DNA from: Catalinimonas alkaloidigena
GTDB taxonomy: Bacteria > Bacteroidota > Bacteroidia > Cytophagales > Flexibacteraceae
NCBI RefSeq assembly: GCF_900100765.1
Contig: NZ_FNFO01000004.1
Span: 620,001-684,000 of the forward strand
DNA: 64,000 nucleotides
Reading direction: 5' to 3'
The notes beneath the pieces were generated by a model. That model was not told the DNA's origin and made no database searches. It was given only the letters and a program-made list of their open reading frames with translations. Both the position numbers and the translations under genes were made by a program. Of the stretch, positions 1 to 10,030 are shown one piece after another; the stretch's first letter is position 1, and each line of letters starts with the position of its first letter.

Positions 1-2
1 CC

Positions 3-2117
<2,115 letters not shown>

Positions 2118-2154
2118 TGCCCGTTTGGGCTAACGCCTAAAACCGTTAAAACCT

Positions 2155-2188
2155 AAAAAGGTGGCCTATTAGTAGGCCACCTTTTTTT
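2155..2188 (+). terminator. Rho-independent terminator of katG
   Basis: A 14-bp perfect stem (AAAAAGGTGGCCTA against TAGGCCACCTTTTT) with a TTAG loop is followed by a run of T, 37 bases after the katG stop. The A-rich start makes it potentially bidirectional. Confidence 0.9.
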
Positions 2189-2395
2189 ATGTTCTTTGAG
2201 GAGTAATGGCGCGTTTCAGAAGCCCACTTCTCCGCCCACCGGCCGGATAACCGTGCCTGATGAAGGACTTATCGCATTCGCGCTTGTCTACTCAAAAACA
2301 AATCAAACTCTCTCATTCGGTCTGCCGTTTTTTGAGGGCGAACGTGCTCAACGCCTCAACGGGAGAAAGATCTTTTGAAGTTTGCTTTTGGACTG

Positions 2396-2433
2396 ACCTA
2401 AAAGATCGCAGTGGACGTTTGGGTCCACTGCGA
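2396..2433 (-). terminator. Terminator of the SusC/SusD operon
   Basis: An 11-bp perfect stem (TCGCAGTGGAC / GTCCACTGCGA, loop of 6) lies 18 bases beyond the susD-like stop. On the minus strand it is followed by TCTTTT. It closes the minus-strand operon and faces the katG terminator, so the two operons converge here. Confidence 0.75.
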
Positions 2434-2450
2434 TTCATTATGTATGGCCT

Positions 2451-4103
2451 TTACCAGCCGTTGATTTGCTCGGCGGCCGGGTTTTTGTCGATCTCTTCCT
2501 GCGGAATGGGCAACACGTACAACTTCGAAGGAAAGGCGCGCGTCTCAAAATCGTACCGGTTGTAGGTCACGGAACCGTCGGCGTTTTTCTCGATTTTCAT
2601 CCCTTGCAGCGGGCCGTTCAAAAGCGACTCCGCAATGCGCCACCGCCGAATGTCGAAAAAGCGGTGCTCTTCAAACGCCAGTTCCACCCTTCGCTCATGC
2701 CGGATTCTCTCGCGCATCTGGTCTTGCGACAAACCCTGCGGCAGCGGGGGCATGTCGACACCGGGACGGGCACGGATCGCATTGATGGCCTCGTAGACGG
2801 TGCCGTCCGGGCCGGAGGCTTCGTTTTTTGCTTCGGCGTAATTCAGCAGCACTTCGGCGTAGCGGACAAAAATCCAGTCCTGATCGCTGGATTGCGAGTA
2901 GATCACCAAGTCTTCGTTGTGGAATTTGCGAGTGAAATAGCCCGTCACCATAAAATCTGCATCGCGTCCGCCCTCAAACAGCTCCACTTCGCGCCCCCGG
3001 AAAGTAGCACCGTTGTGCACCACCGTGGCTTCGAACCGCGGGTCCAGGTTCTCGTAAGGCTTTTCGGGATCGTACAGCGGCGAGGCCGTCTGGGGCAATC
3101 CGTCGGTCATCTCATACGAATCCACGAAATTCTGCGTGGGGAGATTGCCGCCCCAGCCGGCATCCGTCGGTCCTTTGAACGAAGGCGGTGTGTTGTAGAC
3201 GTCCCACCCGGCCCCGGCCGTTCCTCCGGCATTGGTTTGGTGGTGTTTGTCCGGGAACCGGAATTTCTTCGCGAAAATGATTTCGTCGTTGTTTTTCGTG
3301 AGAAACAAGGTGCGGTAATCGGGAAACAACGTGTAAGGCATGTTCATTACTTCCTGGGCGGCATTGGCGGCCGCTTCCCACTGCTCATCGTACAACAGGA
3401 CCCGGCTTTTCAGCGCCTTTGCGGCCCCCGACGTGGCCCGTCCCTCTTCTATCCCACCCTTCTCCGGCAGTATGCTGGCGGCCTTGTCCAGATCACTGAT
3501 GATGAAGCTGACCACGTCGGCATACGTGGCGCGCGGAATCTGCAAGTTGTCGTCCAGCGTCAGGCTTTCGCTGATCAGGGGCACGCCGGTGGGTTCGCCC
3601 CCGGCCGACCTCAGCCCGAACAGCCGCAACAGCTCGTGGTACATGAAGCCTCTCAAAAAGTAGACTTCTCCTTTCAGGCGCGTGCTCAGCTCTTCGTCGT
3701 CGAGGCGATCCAGGTTTTCCAGCGCCACGTTCGCCTTCCGAATCAGGCGGTAGTACGTAGGCCACATGGTGTTTCCCCAGGGCACGTACGAGGGCAGAAA
3801 ATTGCCCGTCTGCAACTGGGTAGAATGCGTCCATCCCATCGAAACGTCGGCATCGTCGCTCGCGCCGTCAAGCAGGTACAGTCCTTTCGCCCAGTTGTCG
3901 TAGTTGCGATCGAATCCGGAAGGCATGTCGCCGTAAATGCCGTTCACAAACTGAATGGCCCCCTGCGGATCGGACCATACGGTTTCTTCCGTGAGGGAGT
4001 CTTTCGGAATCTGATCGAGAATATCCTGATTACAACTCAGGAGCAGCGCCGCGGCAAAGAACAGGACGGCAGCTTTTATCGGGTTGGTGGTTTTTATAGT
4101 CAT
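2451..4103 (-). CDS. SusD/RagB-family outer-membrane nutrient-binding lipoprotein
   Basis: Surface lipoprotein that binds oligosaccharides or other nutrients and forms the lid of a SusC-type TonB-dependent channel. The N-terminus has a lipoprotein signal with the lipobox LLLSC near residues 20-24. The mature protein starts NQDILDQIPKDSLTEE, typical of the family, and the C-terminal SusD-like region with RHERRVELAFEEHRFFDIRRW is clear. Length (550 residues) is normal. It starts 12 bases after the stop of the SusC homologue, so the pair is co-transcribed. A GH43-type enzyme in the same orientation upstream suggests a small polysaccharide-utilisation locus. Substrate cannot be read from sequence. 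Confidence 0.95.
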   Translation of the reverse strand: MTIKTTNPIKAAVLFFAAALLLSCNQDILDQIPKDSLTEETVWSDPQGAIQFVNGIYGDMPSGFDRNYDNWAKGLYLLDGASDDADVSMGWTHSTQLQTGNFLPSYVPWGNTMWPTYYRLIRKANVALENLDRLDDEELSTRLKGEVYFLRGFMYHELLRLFGLRSAGGEPTGVPLISESLTLDDNLQIPRATYADVVSFIISDLDKAASILPEKGGIEEGRATSGAAKALKSRVLLYDEQWEAAANAAQEVMNMPYTLFPDYRTLFLTKNNDEIIFAKKFRFPDKHHQTNAGGTAGAGWDVYNTPPSFKGPTDAGWGGNLPTQNFVDSYEMTDGLPQTASPLYDPEKPYENLDPRFEATVVHNGATFRGREVELFEGGRDADFMVTGYFTRKFHNEDLVIYSQSSDQDWIFVRYAEVLLNYAEAKNEASGPDGTVYEAINAIRARPGVDMPPLPQGLSQDQMRERIRHERRVELAFEEHRFFDIRRWRIAESLLNGPLQGMKIEKNADGSVTYNRYDFETRAFPSKLYVLPIPQEEIDKNPAAEQINGW

Positions 4104-4115
4104 CTCGGTAATTGC

Positions 4116-7100
4116 TTAGAAATTGATGTTCAGCCCTGCGTTCCAGATCCTGAATTGAGGATACCCCCACCCCCGGCCGCTGTCATTTTCCGGATCGAAG
4201 TTCTCGATCGCGGTCCAGGTAAGGGCGTTGTTGGCGTTGACATACACCCGTATGCCCTGCACAAATTTCAGGTTGGCCACCGGCACGTTGTAGGCAATCT
4301 CCACATTCTTGAGGCGCACGTAGGAAGCGTCGCGCAGCCAGAACGAAGACCCGGCGTGGTTGTTATCTGCATTGATCAGGACGCGCGGCTCGCTGGCGTC
4401 GGTATTTTCAGGCGTCCATCGGTCCAGGTTCTGTTTCAAAACGCCGCTGGTCCCTAAGAAGAAGGGCCAGGCCGCTTCGCCCGAATAGTATTGCTGCACC
4501 CGCGTGCCTCCCTGGAAGAGAAGCGACAGCTCGAAGTTTTTGTAGGCCAGGTTTCCGTTGTAGCCGAAAATGATTTCGGGTGTGTTGGAACTGCCGATGT
4601 AGACACGATCCAGGTCGTCGATCTTGCCATCGCCGTTCACGTCTTCGTACCGAATGTCGCCGGGAGCGATGTCCCCGATCTGCGTGGGAGCGTTTTGTAC
4701 TTCTTCCACGGTTTGGAACAGCCCCAGCGCCCGGTAACCAAACTGAGCATTGAGCGGGCGGCCCGTGCGTCGGATGTTCGGGTTTTCGGAGGCAGGCTCG
4801 TCGATGTAAATAACTTTGTTTCTGGCGAACGTAAGGTTCGCGTTCATCGAGTAGCGCAGGTCCTCCGACAAGCTGTTCTGGTGGCCCAGCACCAGCTCAA
4901 TGCCTTTGTTATCGACCTTGGCCAGGTTTTCAAAAGGTAAATCAATGCCCAGAAGACTGGGAACAGAAAGATTTCGCTGACCAAGAATATCACTCCGCTT
5001 GTCGTAGAAGAAGTCAGCCGTGACCGACAACTGGTTGTTCCAGAGCGTGGCATCGAACCCGATGTTTAGTTTCTTCACCGTTTCCCAGGTAACGTTGGGA
5101 CTGGACAGACGGCCTTCGAAAATGGCAGGCTGTACGTTGCCATCGCCAAAAACGGCGGTTCCGTTCTGGTAAAAGGACTGCAAATAGAGGAACCGAGCTC
5201 CCCCCAACCGGTCGTTCCCCAGCACGCCGTACGAGCCTCGGAGTTTCAGGAAGTTGATCATCGGCACGTTTTCCAGGAACGATTCCCGGGAGATGACGTA
5301 CGCCACCGAGGCCGAGGGGAAAAAGCCCCACCGGTTGCCGGGGGCAAACTGCTCGGAGCCGTCGGCCCGGAAACTCCCTTCGAGGATGTATTTGGAAGCA
5401 TAGGTCCAGTTCAACCGGCCTACCACGCCTTGCCGGCCACTGGAGCCCGAATACCCTCGGTTGTTGCGGTTAGCTGCGCTGCCGAAATCGAGTTCGTCGA
5501 TGCCGAGGGTATAGCCCGTGCGTAACCCACTGATAAAGTTCCAGTACTCTTTGGTTTGCGTGTACAGCACCAGCCCGGAAACCTCACTTCGCCCGAAGGT
5601 ATGCATGTAATTCAAGTGGCTTTCCAGCGTAATGGATTGGTAGTCGTTATGATCGCTGTAGAGCTCGGTCGCGCCGCGGGGTGCTTCCACAAAACTGCCG
5701 TCGCTGGCCAGGGTATAGTAGGGCGTTTTGGCAAACGTCCAGTTTTTCTGGTCGGTGAGCGTCTTGTCGAAAGAAGCGATTCCTTTGAGGGATAAGCCCT
5801 CGACGGGCAGTTGCTGCAGCAACTGGACGCGGCCCTTAAACGCCTGGATCAGGCGGTTGCGGTACCCGTTTTCGGGCAGGGCCTGATACGCCGGCCCGCT
5901 GGAATAGGTGCCGTTCGACCATTTGATGGGCGCCAGGTTGGGACGCGCGGACATCAGCCAGCGGAACAGTTCAGGCGCGGCCACGTTGTTCGTGCTCTCG
6001 TTCCGCCCCGAAACATCGAACGAAAGCTTGGTGGTATTGGTCACGTTGGCGTCGATATTCGACCGGAAATTGTAGCGTTTGAAAACGTTGGAGGGCACAA
6101 TGCCTTCCTGGTTCAAATAGCTTAGCGACGTGGCGTACTGTACTTTGTCCGATCCTCCGTTTGCCGTAATGCCCATGTTGTACATGGGGGCCGTAGTACT
6201 TAGCACCGAAAGCCAGTCTGTATCGGGATGGGTATCCGGGCTGCTTTGGTCACGGTACTTTTGCAGATCGTCGTCGGTATACTGTGGCGCCTGCCCCTGA
6301 TTGACCAGGGCCTCGTTGTAGAGCATTGCCCACTCGTACGAGCCGACATACTCGGGCGTCCGGGTGCGTTCCTGAATGCCGTAACTGGCGTTCAAAGCGA
6401 TTTGCATCTTTCCGGCTACCCCGCGTTTGGTCGTCACCAGAATCACCCCGTTGCCCCCGCGGACGCCGAAAACGGCGGCACTGGCGGCGTCTTTCAGCAC
6501 AGATACCGACTCGATTTCGTTGGCATTCAACTGCGCAAAATCGCGTGCGGTCCGGATGATCCCGTCGATTACGTAGAGCGGCGACGCATCGCCCGTAGTG
6601 CCAATTCCCCGGATGAAAATGTTGGATTGATCGTCGCCCGGCGAGCCCGACCGCTGGGTCGCGATGATGCCTGCGGTGCGTCCCACTAGGTTGTTGCTCA
6701 GGTTGGGGGCCGGGCTGCGGGCGATTTCTTTCTGCTCTACCTGCGAAACCGCCCCGGAGATGTCGCTCCGTTTCTGCTCGCCATACCCGACCACCACCAC
6801 TTCGTCCAGTTGGGCCACGTCTTCTTCCAGTTGGACGTTGATCGTCGCCTGCCCGGAAACGGGAATTTCTTTGGAGAGGAAGCCGATGAAGGAAAACACG
6901 AGGACTTCGTTGTCGGCGGCGCTGAGTTCAAACGCGCCATTCAGGTCCGTGACGGTCCCTTTGGTCGTGCCTTTTACGGTGATGCTTACCCCCGGAATGG
7001 GTTGCCCTTCCGTGTCGGTCACCGTGCCGGTCACGGGGGTGTTCTGTCCGAAAACAGAGAAAATTGTAAATCCGAAAAGCGCCACCAGGAGACCGTATCT

Positions 7101-7139
7101 CCTGCGGGGCACCCGCAATAAACTGTACAGTTGTTGCAT
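4116..7139 (-). CDS. SusC/RagA-family TonB-linked outer-membrane receptor
   Basis: TonB-dependent transporter that imports ligand bound by its SusD partner. After an N-terminal signal peptide comes a carboxypeptidase-regulatory-like beta-sandwich (about residues 33-115, VTGTVTDTEGQPIPGVSITVKG), then the TonB-box/plug region with LDEVVVVGYGEQKRSDISGAVSQV and the SusC-type signature NGVILVTTKRG, then a beta-barrel ending in the aromatic residue of GLNINF. Length 1007 residues is usual. It has no STN domain, unlike the second SusC homologue at 49467-52937, so it is unlikely to signal through a FecR. First gene of the two-gene operon. Confidence 0.95.
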   Translation of the reverse strand: MQQLYSLLRVPRRRYGLLVALFGFTIFSVFGQNTPVTGTVTDTEGQPIPGVSITVKGTTKGTVTDLNGAFELSAADNEVLVFSFIGFLSKEIPVSGQATINVQLEEDVAQLDEVVVVGYGEQKRSDISGAVSQVEQKEIARSPAPNLSNNLVGRTAGIIATQRSGSPGDDQSNIFIRGIGTTGDASPLYVIDGIIRTARDFAQLNANEIESVSVLKDAASAAVFGVRGGNGVILVTTKRGVAGKMQIALNASYGIQERTRTPEYVGSYEWAMLYNEALVNQGQAPQYTDDDLQKYRDQSSPDTHPDTDWLSVLSTTAPMYNMGITANGGSDKVQYATSLSYLNQEGIVPSNVFKRYNFRSNIDANVTNTTKLSFDVSGRNESTNNVAAPELFRWLMSARPNLAPIKWSNGTYSSGPAYQALPENGYRNRLIQAFKGRVQLLQQLPVEGLSLKGIASFDKTLTDQKNWTFAKTPYYTLASDGSFVEAPRGATELYSDHNDYQSITLESHLNYMHTFGRSEVSGLVLYTQTKEYWNFISGLRTGYTLGIDELDFGSAANRNNRGYSGSSGRQGVVGRLNWTYASKYILEGSFRADGSEQFAPGNRWGFFPSASVAYVISRESFLENVPMINFLKLRGSYGVLGNDRLGGARFLYLQSFYQNGTAVFGDGNVQPAIFEGRLSSPNVTWETVKKLNIGFDATLWNNQLSVTADFFYDKRSDILGQRNLSVPSLLGIDLPFENLAKVDNKGIELVLGHQNSLSEDLRYSMNANLTFARNKVIYIDEPASENPNIRRTGRPLNAQFGYRALGLFQTVEEVQNAPTQIGDIAPGDIRYEDVNGDGKIDDLDRVYIGSSNTPEIIFGYNGNLAYKNFELSLLFQGGTRVQQYYSGEAAWPFFLGTSGVLKQNLDRWTPENTDASEPRVLINADNNHAGSSFWLRDASYVRLKNVEIAYNVPVANLKFVQGIRVYVNANNALTWTAIENFDPENDSGRGWGYPQFRIWNAGLNINF

Positions 7140-7792
7140 ACAGGTAGGCTTTTGTAGGTTGTGATAATCGAAAAAAGAAACTAGAGTTTAGGAGGGCCGC
7201 TAACGCAAAAACTACGCTAGCACCGCATCAGAAAAGGCAAGGGAGGGTTGTTGCGGCCACAGAAACAGGGCGATTGGATGTGCCGCGCGTGTACTTCATA
7301 AGAGGAAATGTGATGGTTTAAGGTTGTTTTACTGTGCGTTGCCGCTTCTGTGTAGAGTAGAGATGCCTGCGACAGGAATTTATACCTAGTCCTGCCACTG
7401 GTTTAGCATCGGAAGCCCCTGAAGGTCAGCGCAACCGACACATCCCTAGAGCTGAAAATCCGAAGATTTTTTTACTACACTACACGGTCCGCAGCACCCG
7501 CCATAGTTTGCGAAAAGGTATCCTTTTCGTGGCGTTTCGTACGGGGAACCATTCGTCTTTCTGGGGGGAATAATCAACCAACACGTGCCCTGACACTAAA
7601 TGCAGGCACTTTTCAGGTGAAAAAAGTTACTCGCCGGTCCGGCAACGCACACGCCACCTCACCGACGCGTCGCGAGGATCGTACGAGGGTAAGGGTAGAC
7701 TTGTAGCCCAGGCGTGCAAAGCAACACAAAAAAATTTCAGGTAGTGCCCGTAAATCTGGTCAGACCACGTCGCGCTCGCGCCGGTGGGTCAC
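7140..7792. other. Intergenic, 650 bp; no gene seen
   Basis: Lies between two minus-strand genes and must hold the promoter of the SusC/SusD operon, but I could not find a convincing Bacteroidetes -33/-7 pair. No coding frame has family-like content. Confidence 0.5.
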
Positions 7793-8872
7793 TCATTTCT
7801 CCCCTCTTTTCTCGTAAAGTTCTTCAGGTTCACCATCCAGGTCCACGCGTTCGCGCACCACTTCCAGATGGTCGCCCCGATCCACCACTTCGTACAGCTT
7901 GCCCCGGGCATTCCGGAACGGGCGGTGCAACACCAGCATCAACTGCCCCTCGAACGTTCTGAAAAGCATGCCGTGGCCGGAATCGTGCTTGACCAGCGGA
8001 TCGAGTTGTTCCCAGGGGCCTTGCAACGTCCCGGTTGTTGAACGCGCCACCGTCTGTACGTACACCCCCTTTTCGTAGCTGGACCAGAGCATGAGCAGAT
8101 GCTGGTCTTTGGTCCGGAAAAGCTGGCACCCGTCGGTGACGTAATGCAGTTGGAAGTCGGAGGGCTGAATCGCAGCGTTCAACCACGGCGCATCCGAGGC
8201 CTTGAACAGATGCTGCGGGTCGCCAGCGGCCTTCGCCAGGTCGTCGGTGAGGGGAACCGCCTCGAACGTTCCGTCAATTTTTTGCAGCCATTCGTGGGCA
8301 TACACCATCCAGGGCTGTCCCTCCGGATCGACGTACAGGGTACCGTCGAGGGTCATGAAATGGGCCGGCAGCAAGGGGCTGTCTTTCTTGAGTAAGGTGA
8401 AGGGCCCCTCGGGTGAGTTACTCACGGCAACGACCGTACTGCGCATCTGGTTGATTCGCCACACGTCTGGCGGGGCGGCAATCACCTTGTTTTTATTGTG
8501 CAGGGTGGTGAAGAGGTAAAATTTCCCCCGGTAGGCGTGCACTTCCGGAGCCCAGGGTCCCTCCTCAGGATTGGCCCAGGAATCTTGAGGCACGGTAAAA
8601 ACCACGGTGGGCTTCTGCCAGTGCAGCAGATCTTTACTCGTGTAGACCATGATCCCCTTCTTTTTATCGCCCGTTAGCTGCGTCACGTTAGACGTATAGA
8701 GGTAGTACGTCTTCGTAGGGGCATGGGCCACGATGTACGGATCGTGCAGGGGCATCTCGGGCAAGCGCAGGGCTTGCGCGTGGCCACTTCCGCCCCCGGC
8801 CAATACCAGCGAGGAAAGGAGGCAAAGCAGCCATAGAAAATTGCCGGCAGTACGTGATGTTATTTTCAGCAT
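7793..8872 (-). CDS. Glycoside hydrolase family 43, secreted
   Basis: Predicted inverting five-bladed beta-propeller hydrolase acting on arabinose- or xylose-containing glycans. A signal peptide (about residues 1-32, ending GGGSGHAQA) precedes the catalytic domain. The three GH43 acidic motifs are seen in order: the catalytic-base Asp in LHDPYIVAH, the Asp in TLDGTLYVDPEG, and a Glu in EGPWAPEVHAYRGKFY that fits the catalytic acid region. Length is 359 residues, so there is no accessory sandwich domain. The orientation matches the downstream SusC/SusD pair, 650 bp away. Substrate within GH43 is not resolvable here. Confidence 0.85.
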   Translation of the reverse strand: MLKITSRTAGNFLWLLCLLSSLVLAGGGSGHAQALRLPEMPLHDPYIVAHAPTKTYYLYTSNVTQLTGDKKKGIMVYTSKDLLHWQKPTVVFTVPQDSWANPEEGPWAPEVHAYRGKFYLFTTLHNKNKVIAAPPDVWRINQMRSTVVAVSNSPEGPFTLLKKDSPLLPAHFMTLDGTLYVDPEGQPWMVYAHEWLQKIDGTFEAVPLTDDLAKAAGDPQHLFKASDAPWLNAAIQPSDFQLHYVTDGCQLFRTKDQHLLMLWSSYEKGVYVQTVARSTTGTLQGPWEQLDPLVKHDSGHGMLFRTFEGQLMLVLHRPFRNARGKLYEVVDRGDHLEVVRERVDLDGEPEELYEKRGEK

Positions 8873-9101
8873 CGGATCGGGTGTAGTGGAGTGATCAAGG
8901 TGGAAAGCGGCGCGCTACCGCACTACGGTGTTGGTCGTGGCGCGGCACCCTGCGGGGAATATACCCTTTTCCTGCGGTTTACGTTGCCCCCGACTTCAGC
9001 CGTCGCATGGCGTTCGAAGCGGCGGCCACCGTACACTCACGCCTTTGGGAGCAAGAATTTTCTCTGCACGCGCAACAGGGGTTTGCCTTAGCACTGACAT
9101 C

Positions 9102-9132
9102 AAAAAAGGAGACTTTCCTTAAGAAAGCCTCC
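9102..9132 (-). terminator. Terminator of the SPW-repeat gene
   Basis: A 10-position stem with one A.C mismatch (GGAG-A-CTTTC / GAAAG-C-CTCC, loop CTTAA) is followed on the minus strand by six T, 25 bases after the stop of the upstream gene. Confidence 0.85.
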
Positions 9133-9156
9133 TCAATGTATGGAAAAGAATACGTT

Positions 9157-9576
9157 CTAAGCGTGGCCTGTACGCATCGCGGCCTGATGCCGCCCCACCG
9201 GACTATCCGACAAGGCGCCGGCCCGCTGCCGATCCGATACGGTATAGGTAAACAAGGCGGCCCCGATTTCGAAAATACCGAGAAGCACATGGGGCAGGTA
9301 CACATAATCCGCAAAATCGAAGAACCAGGGGGAGGTGGCCAGGAAACCACCCGAGATGCCGTCCAGCCACAGATGCGTACGCATCGGGAGGGCCTGCACG
9401 AGTCCTAGTTCATAACGCGTAAAAATGCTGTACCCAATCGCTCCGATGCCGAGCACAACGGGAATCCAGGTTTCGTAACTGCCCCGGGCAAAATCAAAAA
9501 TCCAGGGCGCGGCAATCAAGAAGGCACCGGTCATGTAATCGAGCACGCCGTGCCAGGTTGTGGGAATAAATCGCAT
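9157..9576 (-). CDS. SPW-repeat integral membrane protein
   Basis: Small inner-membrane protein of 139 residues with four hydrophobic segments arranged as two repeats. Each repeat carries the family's Pro-Trp motif: IAAPWIFDFARG in the first and LATSPWFFDFADY in the second. The repeated pattern of helix, (S/A)PW and helix defines the SPW family, whose biochemical role is unknown. The protein begins MRFIPTTWHGVLDY, which fits the conserved start of this type. It is monocistronic, with its own terminator. Confidence 0.88.
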   Translation of the reverse strand: MRFIPTTWHGVLDYMTGAFLIAAPWIFDFARGSYETWIPVVLGIGAIGYSIFTRYELGLVQALPMRTHLWLDGISGGFLATSPWFFDFADYVYLPHVLLGIFEIGAALFTYTVSDRQRAGALSDSPVGRHQAAMRTGHA

Positions 9577-10030
9577 GGTCCAAAAAGTTTAAGTTTAAAA
9601 AATTAAGAACTCAACTATCAGAAAATCAGATAATTACTCTCTTGTTTAGCACTAACGAGTTCCGCCTGCTTTCGTTACACGGGTCCAGGCACTTCTGCGA
9701 GGGTACGTTACACTTCCCTGGACTACCTTACGGAGTGGCGCCCGGTAGCGGAATTGCCCCGCAACGTCTGTTCCATCACCGCTTGTCGAACGGCAGGTCA
9801 TTAGACAGGCCAGCCCGCTGCCTCACGAAAGGCTGTGTACGCATTCCGAAAGGGAAATCGATCCGTTCGTGCGGTTGCGCCGCTACGCGACTTACACAAC
9901 CCCAACGCCTATTTCCTATCTCAGATCCTTTTCCGCCAGGGTCACGTTATCTTTGTAAGCAATCGCGTTAGGCAGGGGCTATTTTTTAATTGCCCAGCAC
10001 GATGCTTCGTTTATTCACGATGTCCCTGTT
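9577..10030. other. Divergent intergenic region, no gene seen
   Basis: 454 bp between the divergent SPW gene and the sensor kinase; it must carry both promoters. No convincing promoter pair or RNA structure was identified. Confidence 0.45.

Noticed and set aside
2466-4457. 663-codon plus-strand open frame opposite the SusD and SusC genes
   Set aside because: It is antisense to two clear genes and is a by-product of GC-rich codon structure; its product is rich in Arg, His, Val and Gly with no domain.
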